64,000 nt of DNA from JABCZS01 sp041660525 (GTDB lineage Bacteria; Pseudomonadota; Gammaproteobacteria; JABCZS01), in assembly GCA_041660525.1 (NCBI GenBank), contig JBAZWD010000006.1:87073-151072 (forward strand), given 5' to 3'. Positions 16,966 through 25,115 of this stretch are shown piece by piece. Made by a program: the position numbers and the translations under genes. Position 1 is the stretch's first letter, and each line of letters starts with the position of its first letter. Under the pieces are notes generated by a model that was not told the origin of the DNA, did not search any database, and saw only the letters and a list, made by a program, of their open reading frames with translations.

Positions 16966-17594
16966 CTCCCCCAAAAGTCCGTGCGATATTTAAACGTTTT
17001 AAAGAGCAAAACCCCAAACCCACAACAGAACTTATTTACCACAGCACCTTTGAATTATTAGTCGCTGTGATTTTATCAGCACAAGCTTTAGATTCCAGTG
17101 TGAATAAAGCCACCGCTCTATTATTCAAACACGCTAATACGCCGCAACAAATAATCGACTTAGGTTTAGTCAATTTAAAAAAATACATTAAGACTATCGG
17201 CCTTTATAATAACAAAGCGAAAAATATTATGGCCATGTGTAAAATTTTATTAGAACAACACAATGGTCATGTGCCACACGATCGCCTATCCCTAGAAGCA
17301 CTGCCCGGCGTTGGCCGTAAAACTGCCAATGTTATTTTAAACACTGCATTTGGTGAACCGACAATTGCTGTCGATACCCATATTTTCCGTGTGGCTAAGC
17401 GCATAGGCTTAGCGCATGGCACTACGCCACTGGCTGTTGAAAAACAATTACTTGAAATCATTCCCAATGAATACAAGCTGGATGCCCACCATTGGCTAAT
17501 CTTACACGGCCGTTATGTTTGCGTTGCACGTAAGCCTAAATGCCCAGAATGTTTAATAAAAGATTTGTGCGAATATTCAGATAAAACGGTATAA
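16962..17594 (+). CDS. nth: endonuclease III
   Basis: 210 residues from ATG 16962 (ATGA overlap with rnfB); an ATG 12 bases earlier is also in frame. This bifunctional DNA glycosylase/AP lyase removes oxidised pyrimidines. The helix-hairpin-helix LPGVGRKTAN contains the catalytic Lys, AVDTHIFRV the catalytic Asp, and the C-terminal C-x6-C-x2-C-x5-C [4Fe-4S] motif (CVARKPKCPECLIKDLC) is complete. Length and sequence follow the E. coli enzyme closely. The metG-rnfB-nth order with overlapping starts suggests one transcript. Confidence 0.96.
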   Translation: MTPPKVRAIFKRFKEQNPKPTTELIYHSTFELLVAVILSAQALDSSVNKATALLFKHANTPQQIIDLGLVNLKKYIKTIGLYNNKAKNIMAMCKILLEQHNGHVPHDRLSLEALPGVGRKTANVILNTAFGEPTIAVDTHIFRVAKRIGLAHGTTPLAVEKQLLEIIPNEYKLDAHHWLILHGRYVCVARKPKCPECLIKDLCEYSDKTV

Positions 17595-17640
17595 TATCTA
17601 GGTGTGTTATTCATTAACTCTCTATAAAAGGAAATTTGAT

Positions 17641-17994
17641 ATGAACATCGTTAAAAAAGTAAGTAAAGTAATTGGCTTGGCTGCTGTAGGTGTTTTATTT
17701 GCAGGTAGCGTTTTTGCTAATGATTATCAAGCAAAAAAAGATGAAATGCTCAAAAGTTTAAATCTGACTGCTGAACAACAAACACAAGTCGATGCAGTTA
17801 TGAGTCAAAGCCATGCTGAACGTGAAGCCATCATGAAAAAATATGAAAACATGCGTGGTCCTGAAAAAATGAAAGCGATGCGTCCTGATGTTGAAGCGTT
17901 ACATAAAAAAACACAAGGCGATTTAGCTAAAATTTTAACGGACGAACAAATGGAAAAAGTAATGGCTTACCAAGATGAAATGATGCGTAAATAA
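17641..17994 (+). CDS. periplasmic Spy/CpxP-like LTxxQ protein
   Basis: 117 residues from ATG 17641, with AGGA upstream; the frame open from 17602 has no such support. A signal peptide ends at about residue 26 (VFANDYQ). The mature protein is helical and charged, with two LTxxQ-type motifs (LNLTAEQQTQVDAVM and ILTDEQMEKVMAYQ), the signature of the Spy/CpxP family of periplasmic chaperones. Such proteins bind unfolded or metal-stressed proteins. The gene stands alone between nth and a hairpin at 18001-18028, which probably ends its mRNA. Confidence 0.75.
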   Translation: MNIVKKVSKVIGLAAVGVLFAGSVFANDYQAKKDEMLKSLNLTAEQQTQVDAVMSQSHAEREAIMKKYENMRGPEKMKAMRPDVEALHKKTQGDLAKILTDEQMEKVMAYQDEMMRK

Positions 17995-18000
17995 TGAATC

Positions 18001-18028
18001 GCCGCTCTTGTGACTTCACAAGAGCGGC
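18001..18028 (+). terminator. strong hairpin after the Spy-like gene, no U-tract
   Basis: GCCGCTCTTGTGA (18001-18013) and TCACAAGAGCGGC (18016-18028) are perfect complements separated by CT. The stem is GC-rich, but the following bases (atcttggata) are not a U-run. It may stop transcription weakly or protect the 3' end. It lies only 16 bases before the ATG of the next gene, so in read-through mRNA it would crowd that gene's ribosome site. Confidence 0.6.
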
Positions 18029-18043
18029 ATCTTGGATAATCTT

Positions 18044-19021
18044 ATGCATGCATACCTATTTGGAATTACCCTTTCCGCTTTATTAGCCACTATCGCATTA
18101 TGGCTCGCCACTTTATTTCCTGCGCTCGCAATTAGCCCTCTTATTATCGGCGTTTTACTCGGCTTAATCATAGGCAATTTATTCGGTAAGCCTTTACATA
18201 CACGTACGCAAAAAGGTTTAGGTATTTGCACCAAACAAATTTTACGCTTAGGCGTTATTTTATACGGCTTTCGTATTACCGTTGATGGCTTATTTGCCGT
18301 TGGCTGGATCGGTTTAGGTTTAAGTTTATTTGTAACGATTTCAACATTATATTTAGGTTGTTATTTAGGCGAAAAATTATTTAAGCTGGATAAACAAACT
18401 TCTTTTTTAACCGCCATAGGTGCAGCCATTTGTGGTGCTGCCGCAGTACTTGCTGCTGAAACCACTACGCGTGCAAAATCACATCAAGCCGCCGTTGCCG
18501 TTGCAACTGTTGTATTATTTGGCACGCTTGCGATGTTGTTATATCCCGCCGCTTTACTCGTTTTATCACCTTGGCAATATGGTTTTTTTACGGGCGGATC
18601 TATCCATGAAGTCGCACAAGTCTTAGCGGCAGGCGAAGCAGGCGGATCAGCCTCTGCAGAAATTGCGGTCATAGTAAAAATGACCCGCGTTTTATTACTG
18701 GCACCTATTTTAATTTTAGCCGGCATTTATTTTAATAAAATTTCAACGGACTCAAAACGCCCTGCGCTTTACATTCCTTGGTTTGTGCTGGGTTTTATTA
18801 TTTGTATTGGCATTAATTCCTTAAGAGTCGTCTCCTTTGCACATACTGAAATGATTCAAGCCTTTGATTTATTTTTGCTGACTATGGCCATGAGCGCTTT
18901 AGGATTAAATACGCAATTTAAAGCTTTAGCCACCTTAGGTTTAAAACCTTTTTACTTAGGCGGTGCTTTGTGGCTTTGGCTGATGATCAGCACCTTTGCA
19001 GTCGTTATCTTATTCGTATAA
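18044..19021 (+). CDS. YeiH-family putative sulfate exporter
   Basis: 325 residues from ATG 18044; a TTG at 18032 is an in-frame alternative. It is an integral membrane protein with about ten hydrophobic segments. Signatures of the YeiH/UPF0324 family are SPLIIGVLLGLIIGNLFG, ILRLGVILYGFRITVDG, AIGAAICGAAAVLAAE and GGSIHEVAQVLAAG. The family is annotated as a putative sulfate exporter, and the transported substrate is not settled experimentally. It precedes proBA by 12 bases, but no functional link is evident. Confidence 0.85.
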   Translation: MHAYLFGITLSALLATIALWLATLFPALAISPLIIGVLLGLIIGNLFGKPLHTRTQKGLGICTKQILRLGVILYGFRITVDGLFAVGWIGLGLSLFVTISTLYLGCYLGEKLFKLDKQTSFLTAIGAAICGAAAVLAAETTTRAKSHQAAVAVATVVLFGTLAMLLYPAALLVLSPWQYGFFTGGSIHEVAQVLAAGEAGGSASAEIAVIVKMTRVLLLAPILILAGIYFNKISTDSKRPALYIPWFVLGFIICIGINSLRVVSFAHTEMIQAFDLFLLTMAMSALGLNTQFKALATLGLKPFYLGGALWLWLMISTFAVVILFV

Positions 19022-19033
19022 ACTCAACAGACT

Positions 19034-20194
19034 ATGGATAACTCAAAAGAATTAGCTTACCGCGCACGCCTTTGTAAGGCTAAACGCATAGTCATTAAAG
19101 TCGGGACGCATATCTTAATTAATAAATTAGGTGGCCCGAATGTACAACGCATCGCGGCGCTTGCTAAAGAAATTGCACAGCTGCAAGAAAATCATGAAGT
19201 TATTTTAGTATCCAGTGGTGCCATTGGCACGGGTTTACATACTTTAGGTTTAAAACGTCGCCCCACCAATTTACCCGATTTACAAATGGCCGCCGCCATT
19301 GGCCAAACGCGCTTACAAGTGATCTACCAAAAACATTTTGCTAAACATGGTGTTATTACCTCGCAAGTATTATTAACGCATGATGATCTAAAAAATCGTA
19401 CACGCCATTTAAATGCCCGCAATACCTTGCAAGCTTTATTAGCACGAAAAATCATTCCGATTATCAATGAGAACGATGTTGTCTCAGTGGACGAAATTAA
19501 ATTCGGCGATAATGATATTTTGTCTTCTCTGGTTGCAGCGCTTATCAATGCGGATTTATTAATTTTACTCACCACGCCTAATGGCGTACTCGAGCCGATT
19601 AACGCAAGAAGTATGCGCCGCATTCCGTATATTGCAGAAATTACGCAAAAAACATTTGCCCTCGTGCAACCTAAGAAAAATGCACTTTCCACCGGCGGTA
19701 TGCAAACCAAATTTACAGCCGCGCAAAATGCTAATCGCATCGGCGCATTTGCCGTGATTGCCAGTGGTTCACAAAAAAATATTATTACTAAAATTATACA
19801 AGGTGAAGACGTAGGCACTTTGATTGGTCATGAAAATACGAAAAATCATATTAAACACCAACGCAAGCAATGGATAGCCTTTTTTCACAAACCGCAAGGG
19901 CAAATTATTATTAATGACTGTGCCGTTGAAGCTTTGCGTGATAAAGGGAAAAGTTTATTACCGATAGGCATTACCCAAATCAAAGGTGATTTTATTCAAG
20001 GATCCTTAGTCGATGTTTTTGATGAAGGAAATCATCCTATCGCAAAAGGATTCAGCCAATATTCCAGTGATGAGCTGCAAAAAATTAAAGGTAAAAATAC
20101 CACGCAAATTGCTGATATTTTAGGTCATAAATATTATGACGAAGTGATCCACCGTAAAAACTTAGTGCTCGATATAGATGAGGAACAAGAATGA
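19034..20194 (+). CDS. proB: glutamate 5-kinase
   Basis: 386 residues. It is the first enzyme of proline synthesis, phosphorylating glutamate. The amino-acid-kinase domain covers about 1-265 (IVIKVGTHIL, LVSSGAIGTGL, INENDVVS, FGDNDILSSLVAAL, STGGMQTKF); a PUA domain follows (about 285-372), as in the E. coli enzyme. The kinase is normally feedback-inhibited by proline through the kinase domain. Its end overlaps proA by 4 bases (ATGA). Confidence 0.95.
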   Translation: MDNSKELAYRARLCKAKRIVIKVGTHILINKLGGPNVQRIAALAKEIAQLQENHEVILVSSGAIGTGLHTLGLKRRPTNLPDLQMAAAIGQTRLQVIYQKHFAKHGVITSQVLLTHDDLKNRTRHLNARNTLQALLARKIIPIINENDVVSVDEIKFGDNDILSSLVAALINADLLILLTTPNGVLEPINARSMRRIPYIAEITQKTFALVQPKKNALSTGGMQTKFTAAQNANRIGAFAVIASGSQKNIITKIIQGEDVGTLIGHENTKNHIKHQRKQWIAFFHKPQGQIIINDCAVEALRDKGKSLLPIGITQIKGDFIQGSLVDVFDEGNHPIAKGFSQYSSDELQKIKGKNTTQIADILGHKYYDEVIHRKNLVLDIDEEQE

Positions 20195-21447
20195 CTATTG
20201 AACAACACATTCGCGCTATAGCTGAGCGTGCAAAAGCGGCCAGTACACATTTAGCATCATTAACTACGGATCAAAAAAACTTTATTTTACAAGCCATGGC
20301 CAGCGCAGTTGATGAGCATCGCGAAATAATAAAGCGTGAGAATCTAAAAGATGTAGAACTTGCAAAAACCGCGCAACTTTCAGATGCTTTAATTGATAGA
20401 CTTGTACTGGATGATACGCGTATCGATAATATGATAGCGAGCATTAGGCGCGTTGCGATGCTACCTGATCCCGTCGGAAAAATTCTGCATGAATTTGAAA
20501 AAACCAACGGTTTATTAATTAAAAAAATAAGAACACCCATAGGTGTTATTGCAATGATTTACGAATCACGCCCCAATGTCACCGCCGATGTCAGCGCTTT
20601 ATGTTTAAAAACAGGTAATGCTGCCATTTTACGCGGCGGCAAAGAAGCCCTGCATTCGAATCAAGCCATTCTAGAAATTTTATTAGCAGCGGCTTATAAA
20701 GCAGGATTACCCGAACATGCTTTGCAATTGATTACGATTCCTGAACATGAAGCTGTAAAACTATTATTACAAATGCCCGAATACATTGATTTAGCTATTC
20801 CCAGAGGCGGCAGTAGTTTAATTAATATGGTCATTGAACACGCCCGCGTACCTGTCATTAAGCACGATAAGGGTCTTTGTCATACTTATGTCGATCAAAG
20901 TGCAAACATTCAAATGGCGGTGGATATTTGCGAAAATGCAAAATGCCAACGCCCAGGCGTATGCAATGCGATGGAATCTTTATTAGTGCATGAAGCGATT
21001 GCCGATAAATTTTTACCTGAACTTGCAAAACGTATGTTAGAGCGCGGCGTTAAACTTAAGGGTGATAGCACAAGCCGTCATATTTTACCAAACATTGAAT
21101 TAGCCACTGAAGAAGATTGGAAAACCGAATACTTAGATTTAATTTTATCGATACGCGTAGTTAAAGATGTGCATGCCGCAATTGCGCATATTAATTTTTA
21201 CGGCTCGCATCATTCTGATACAATTGTCTCTGAAGATTCAAACGCGCAACAATTATTTACAGCACAAGTTGATTCTGCCGCTGTTTATATTAATGCTTCT
21301 ACACGTTTTACGGACGGCGGTGAATTTGGCATGGGCGCAGAAATCGGGATTAGTACCGATAAACTTCATGCGCGTGGGCCGATGGGATTAGAAGAACTCA
21401 CCACTTACAAATACATTATTTATGGAAATGGACAAACTCGTGATTAA
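20191..21447 (+). CDS. proA: gamma-glutamyl phosphate reductase
   Basis: 418 residues. It reduces glutamyl-5-phosphate to the semialdehyde, the step after ProB. Aldehyde-dehydrogenase-like blocks are visible: IGVIAMIYESRPNVT, GNAAILRGGKEA, IPRGGSSLI, the catalytic cysteine region CQRPGVCNAMESLLVH, and the C-terminal TRFTDGGEFGMGAEIGIST. Length is normal. It is translationally coupled to proB. Confidence 0.96.
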   Translation: MTIEQHIRAIAERAKAASTHLASLTTDQKNFILQAMASAVDEHREIIKRENLKDVELAKTAQLSDALIDRLVLDDTRIDNMIASIRRVAMLPDPVGKILHEFEKTNGLLIKKIRTPIGVIAMIYESRPNVTADVSALCLKTGNAAILRGGKEALHSNQAILEILLAAAYKAGLPEHALQLITIPEHEAVKLLLQMPEYIDLAIPRGGSSLINMVIEHARVPVIKHDKGLCHTYVDQSANIQMAVDICENAKCQRPGVCNAMESLLVHEAIADKFLPELAKRMLERGVKLKGDSTSRHILPNIELATEEDWKTEYLDLILSIRVVKDVHAAIAHINFYGSHHSDTIVSEDSNAQQLFTAQVDSAAVYINASTRFTDGGEFGMGAEIGISTDKLHARGPMGLEELTTYKYIIYGNGQTRD

Positions 21448-22102
21448 AAAATATTTTTTTGCATCTGCTTTAGCGGTTTTATTACTCACCGGTTGCGCGA
21501 GCAAACCTGATAAGACAGATTTTAACGAAGAATCTTCTGGGTTTTTGCTTAACTATGATTTACTCAAACCCATAGAAAGCCCTGAAGACTTTCAAGTGTA
21601 CACTTATGTTAATCCAGAAATGAATAAAGAAGATTATTTTGCAGCCATAGTCGAGCCTGTTTTTATTTATGAGGGCGCACTTGAAGATGATAATCTCACG
21701 CAAGAACAAATCGAAGATGCCAGACGTGGTCTTACTCAAGGGTTGCGAACCATTATCAAAAATAAATATACATTAACGAATACAGCAGGACCCGGCGTGT
21801 TTCGTGTACGCACCGCTATTACTGGCGCATTGCTTGAAAAAGAAGGTTTGAAACCTTGGAATATTATTCCCGTCTCCGCCGCAATCACACTGGCTGCTCA
21901 TGCTTCCGGCAATGAAAGCAAGAAACCCGTGTTAATCGTCGAGTTATTGATTACCGATAGTGTCAGCAATGAACTGATTGCCGAAATCCTCACTATCAGC
22001 AGCGGAGAAAATTTCCGTAGGCTAAGCAATACCAGCGATGAGTTTGAAGACCTTGCACAGAAATGGGTAGAAAAAGCGATGCAGCATACAAAGCAAAAAT
22101 AA
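21422..22102 (+). CDS. DUF3313-type lipoprotein
   Basis: 226 residues as given. The start could also be the ATG at 21428 or the GTG at 21440, which would give the shortest normal lipoprotein leader. All three overlap the end of proA. The lipobox LLLTGC anchors the protein to a membrane. After the Cys, the SSGFLLNYDLLKP and YVNPEMNKEDYFAAIVEPV pattern fits the DUF3313 family of unknown function. It is the last gene of the proBA unit, ahead of the terminator at 22162-22199. Confidence 0.75.
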   Translation: MEMDKLVIKKYFFASALAVLLLTGCASKPDKTDFNEESSGFLLNYDLLKPIESPEDFQVYTYVNPEMNKEDYFAAIVEPVFIYEGALEDDNLTQEQIEDARRGLTQGLRTIIKNKYTLTNTAGPGVFRVRTAITGALLEKEGLKPWNIIPVSAAITLAAHASGNESKKPVLIVELLITDSVSNELIAEILTISSGENFRRLSNTSDEFEDLAQKWVEKAMQHTKQK

Positions 22103-22161
22103 TAAATATAATAAAATCAATAAATTAGAGTAAGAAATTTATAAAGCCTAATTAAAAGCTG

Positions 22162-22199
22162 CACTAAATCGCATTCTGTCGATTTAGTGTAGTTTTTTT
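22162..22199 (+). terminator. rho-independent terminator of the proBA unit
   Basis: CACTAAATCG (22162-22171) and CGATTTAGTG (22180-22189) form a 10-bp stem with an 8-base loop, followed by TAG and a T-run. The stem sequence recurs in the operator-like element just downstream. Confidence 0.75.
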
Positions 22200-22211
22200 A
22201 AAAAAAATATG

Positions 22212-22245
22212 TTACACTAAATCAACAATGTGCTAATTGGTGTAA
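22212..22245 (+). promoter_or_regulatory. imperfect inverted repeat upstream of the AAA ATPase, possible operator
   Basis: TTACACTAAATC (22212-22223) and TAATTGGTGTAA (22234-22245) are inverted relative to each other with 9 of 12 positions matching and a 10-base spacer, ending 4 bases before the ATG at 22250. ACACTAAATC repeats the arm of the preceding terminator. No clear Shine-Dalgarno is seen in between. Confidence 0.45.
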
Positions 22246-22249
22246 TATT

Positions 22250-23698
22250 ATGACTGCTGAAAATGGCTTTATTGGCCGCAAGCGTGAACTTAAAAAGCTA
22301 AACCTATTATTAAAAAAAACCACAGCAAGCTTGGTGGTCGTCAAAGGACGTCGCCGAATAGGAAAAAGCCGGTTGATAGAAGAGTTTGGGAAACACCATA
22401 AACTTTACGTGCTTTCTGGTATTGCACCCACAAAAAAAACGACACGACAAGATCAGTTAAATGAATTTGGTTGGCAATTAGGTAATTTGATAGGTCAACC
22501 TGCATTTAAAGATAACGACTGGAATGATTTATTTTTACGTCTTGCATCTCATACTCGGCAAGGTCCTGTTATTATATTACTGGATGAGATTACTTGGATG
22601 GGTTCCAAAGATCGCAATTTTCTTGGAAAATTAAAAAATGCCTGGGATTTGGAGTTTAAAAAAAATCCTGAATTAATTCTAATATTATGTGGTTCTGTAT
22701 CATCATGGATTGAAAAAAATATTCTAAGCAATACAGGATTCTTAGGTCGAATTTCATTAAAATTAACACTTGAAGAATTACCTTTAGAGGAATGCAATCA
22801 ATTTTGGGATAATGAAAAGTATATCTGCGCTTATGAAAAATTTAAAATATTATCCGTAATAGGCGGAATTCCAAAATATCTTGAAGAAATTCAATCTTTC
22901 TTACCGGCAGAAGAAAATATAAAAAACTTATGTTTTGATACATCCGGTTTATTATTTAATGAATTTGATCAGATATTCACAGACATATTTTCTAATCGCA
23001 GTGAAGAATATAAAAAGATTGTATTAAGCATCGCAGATAACCATAGCAAATATGAAGATATTTGTAAAAAACTCAATGTCAAAAAAAGTGGATTTTTAAG
23101 CCAATGTTTAAATGAATTAGTTGAATCTGGCTTTATAAAACGAGATTTCACTTGGAAAGTAGAAACTGGAAAAGCTTCCAAATTAAGCCATTATCGAATC
23201 AGTGATAATTATTTAAGATTCTATTTGAAGTATATTTTACCTAATAAAGATAAAGTGATAAGAGGAGTTTTTGAAAACGTATCACTCAATGCGCTACCAG
23301 GATGGGAATGTATGATAGGTTTACAATTTGAAAACCTAGTTTTAAATAATAGAAAAAAAATCATGCGATTGCTTAATATTGACGCCAATGATGTTATTTA
23401 TGATAATCCTTATTTTCAAAATAAAACTTTACGACAAGAATCTTGCCAAGTAGATTATCTCATTCAAACTAGATTTGATACTTTATATATTGGTGAGATT
23501 AAATTTTCAAAACGGCAAATTAATATGGATATTATTCCAGAAATGGAAGAAAAAATTAAACGTATTCATCTATCTTCTCGTTTTTCCTGCCGCCCGGTAC
23601 TCATTCATGTCAATGGAGTGACTGAGGAATTAACCCATAGTCGATTTTTTTCAAAAATAATTGATTTTAGTGATCTATTAGAACATGACTTACAGTAA
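22250..23698 (+). CDS. AAA ATPase of the ATPase_2 / DUF234 type
   Basis: 482 residues. The N-terminal AAA domain has GRKRELKKLNLLL, Walker A GRRRIGKSR (about 34-42), Walker B VIILLDEITWM, and a sensor-like LILILCGSVSSWI. A winged-helix region follows, and the C-terminus (about 385-440, CQVDYLIQTRFDTLYIGEIKF) resembles the nuclease-like DUF234 domain with a D...E.K pattern. These proteins are common in archaea and scattered, by horizontal transfer, in bacteria; their cellular role is not established. Base composition looks more AT-rich than proBA beside it. It has its own leader with repeats and no operon partner. Confidence 0.8.
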   Translation: MTAENGFIGRKRELKKLNLLLKKTTASLVVVKGRRRIGKSRLIEEFGKHHKLYVLSGIAPTKKTTRQDQLNEFGWQLGNLIGQPAFKDNDWNDLFLRLASHTRQGPVIILLDEITWMGSKDRNFLGKLKNAWDLEFKKNPELILILCGSVSSWIEKNILSNTGFLGRISLKLTLEELPLEECNQFWDNEKYICAYEKFKILSVIGGIPKYLEEIQSFLPAEENIKNLCFDTSGLLFNEFDQIFTDIFSNRSEEYKKIVLSIADNHSKYEDICKKLNVKKSGFLSQCLNELVESGFIKRDFTWKVETGKASKLSHYRISDNYLRFYLKYILPNKDKVIRGVFENVSLNALPGWECMIGLQFENLVLNNRKKIMRLLNIDANDVIYDNPYFQNKTLRQESCQVDYLIQTRFDTLYIGEIKFSKRQINMDIIPEMEEKIKRIHLSSRFSCRPVLIHVNGVTEELTHSRFFSKIIDFSDLLEHDLQ

Positions 23699-23762
23699 TA
23701 CTTATCATTTGATCCATCCCATGGCCCTATGAATAGCTATTGGATACTTTTAGAAAATTAGC

Positions 23763-23795
23763 TTGCAAATCTAAATGAGAATCGTTATCATTCTC
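23763..23795 (+). promoter_or_regulatory. sigma70 promoter overlapped by a Fur box
   Basis: TTGCAA (23763-23768), a 17-base spacer and TATCAT (23786-23791) form a promoter. GAGAATCGTTATCATTCTC (23777-23795) matches the 19-bp Fur consensus at 14 positions and has 7 of 9 arm positions symmetrical. It covers the -10 hexamer, the usual place for iron-dependent repression. Confidence 0.75.
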
Positions 23796-23820
23796 GATAA
23801 GTTGTATTCATCTTATCGAG
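23793..23820 (+). promoter_or_regulatory. leader hairpin covering the ribosome-binding site
   Basis: CTCGATAAG (23793-23801) and CTTATCGAG (23812-23820) are perfect complements around a 10-base loop. The GAGG (23818-23821) that serves ATG 23829 lies mostly in the right arm, so the stem would hide it in the mRNA. Confidence 0.6.
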
Positions 23821-23828
23821 GTTTGACG

Positions 23829-25115
23829 ATGCCAAGTTTTTTTAATTCCAGTAATTTATCCAGTTATGCAAGTTCCGCGGCTAATTCTCTGGGTTTTGTC
23901 GGTAACCGCTTATTTGACGGGGCCCATTATCTATCTAAAAAATTAGGCCTAGCAAAAGTTGATCAAACTGTAGAAGACTATTGCTTGCATGTTTATTGGA
24001 TTGCGGCAGTACCCCTAGCAGGTCACCTACTTCCTGATTTAGGCGCGAGCTTAACAGGCGAAGAAGATGTTGATTATAGCGTTAATAACCCTTTAGTTCC
24101 TTTAGGAATGTGTTTAGGCGCAGTAAGCGCACTTATTCTTCAAGCAGCAGTTCTGCATTACCAAAAAATATCCCCTCCCAAAGAAGAATCAGAGATTGAT
24201 CTTCGAGAAGACTTTGACTCTGAAAGTGAGCGTTTTTCTGACCGACTTGGGGAATTTACTAGTCATACCATTGGCATCTTTTTTTATAATTTTGTACTGA
24301 CCTTTGTTGCGGTGGCTTCTTTTCTTAAACCAGAAGAAAATGAATCCGAATCTGATTTGGCCTTTGCAGGTCGACATGCCTTAGCTACAGTTGTTGGTTA
24401 TATCTATGGTAAATGTGAATTAGCGCTGCACGAATCTAACCTCAATGCAGCAACGCAAGAAAGTAACTTATCCATTTTCTCTGCTCTGTATAATTGTTTA
24501 GTAACAGATGTTGCAAAAGAAGAAGGCTTGCAAAAAATTCTCGTATTTTGGGTTGCCGCAGGGATTTTAGGATCTCATACATTAGGTGGGCTTTACCCTT
24601 TGACCGACGATAAATCGTCATTGGGTTATGCGATACCTTCTGCGATCAAAATTCCGCTTTATTTTATTATTCCAATTGGCGCAATCTCACATTCAGTCAG
24701 TGAAATTCAAGCCTATAAAACCGTAAAAGTGGGTCTACGACGTCTGCAAGGAACTTACGTGAGTCTTGATCTTTGGAAAAAAAGTTTATTCATTACAATT
24801 GCTTGCGCCGCTAAATGCTCTAATTTTTTCCACGTGATTCCAGAAGCAGTGGCATTCCCAAGATTAATTGAAATGTTAGGCGGAAAAAAATTGGATAAAA
24901 AAACCCATAGCGCTTTGACTTGTGTAAGTGGTTTTGTATTTGGCGTACCTGATCTCGTCACTACTTTTTCTGCAACAACGCTGCCTGCGCTGCGTAAATT
25001 ATTTGGGAATGCCGGAGAAAACAATCCAGGCGCACCGCTGCTTATTAATGTTAATGGCACAATGGTAAAACATCAGGAAGATAACGGGGAAAAATATTCA
25101 TGTTGCCCAGTTTAG
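23829..25115 (+). CDS. Fur-regulated multi-pass membrane protein, unknown function
   Basis: 428 residues from ATG 23829, with GAGG 7 bases upstream; the longer frame from 23775 starts inside the Fur box and is rejected. There is no signal peptide. Hydrophobic segments lie at about 55-75, 88-110, 146-166, 237-257, 270-290, 318-340 and 361-381, with an acidic loop at 117-140. The C-terminus is SCCPV, two cysteines close to the end. I recognise no transporter signature. The promoter suggests induction under iron limitation. Its end overlaps the next gene by 16 bases, so the two form a unit. An iron-related transporter or a host-membrane-inserted effector are both open possibilities. Confidence 0.65.
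   Translation: MPSFFNSSNLSSYASSAANSLGFVGNRLFDGAHYLSKKLGLAKVDQTVEDYCLHVYWIAAVPLAGHLLPDLGASLTGEEDVDYSVNNPLVPLGMCLGAVSALILQAAVLHYQKISPPKEESEIDLREDFDSESERFSDRLGEFTSHTIGIFFYNFVLTFVAVASFLKPEENESESDLAFAGRHALATVVGYIYGKCELALHESNLNAATQESNLSIFSALYNCLVTDVAKEEGLQKILVFWVAAGILGSHTLGGLYPLTDDKSSLGYAIPSAIKIPLYFIIPIGAISHSVSEIQAYKTVKVGLRRLQGTYVSLDLWKKSLFITIACAAKCSNFFHVIPEAVAFPRLIEMLGGKKLDKKTHSALTCVSGFVFGVPDLVTTFSATTLPALRKLFGNAGENNPGAPLLINVNGTMVKHQEDNGEKYSCCPV

Noticed and set aside
19324..19818. 164-codon minus-strand ORF inside proB
   Set aside because: Shadow of a conserved gene; no family features.
22250..23698. AAA ATPase as part of a defence or toxin-antitoxin pair
   Set aside because: No second gene is coupled to it; the next gene has its own Fur-controlled promoter 65 bases later and no defence motifs.
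23775..23828. N-terminal extension of the Fur-regulated membrane protein starting at ATG 23775
   Set aside because: That ATG overlaps the Fur box and lies before the likely transcription start; ATG 23829 has a ribosome site and gives a natural N-terminus.
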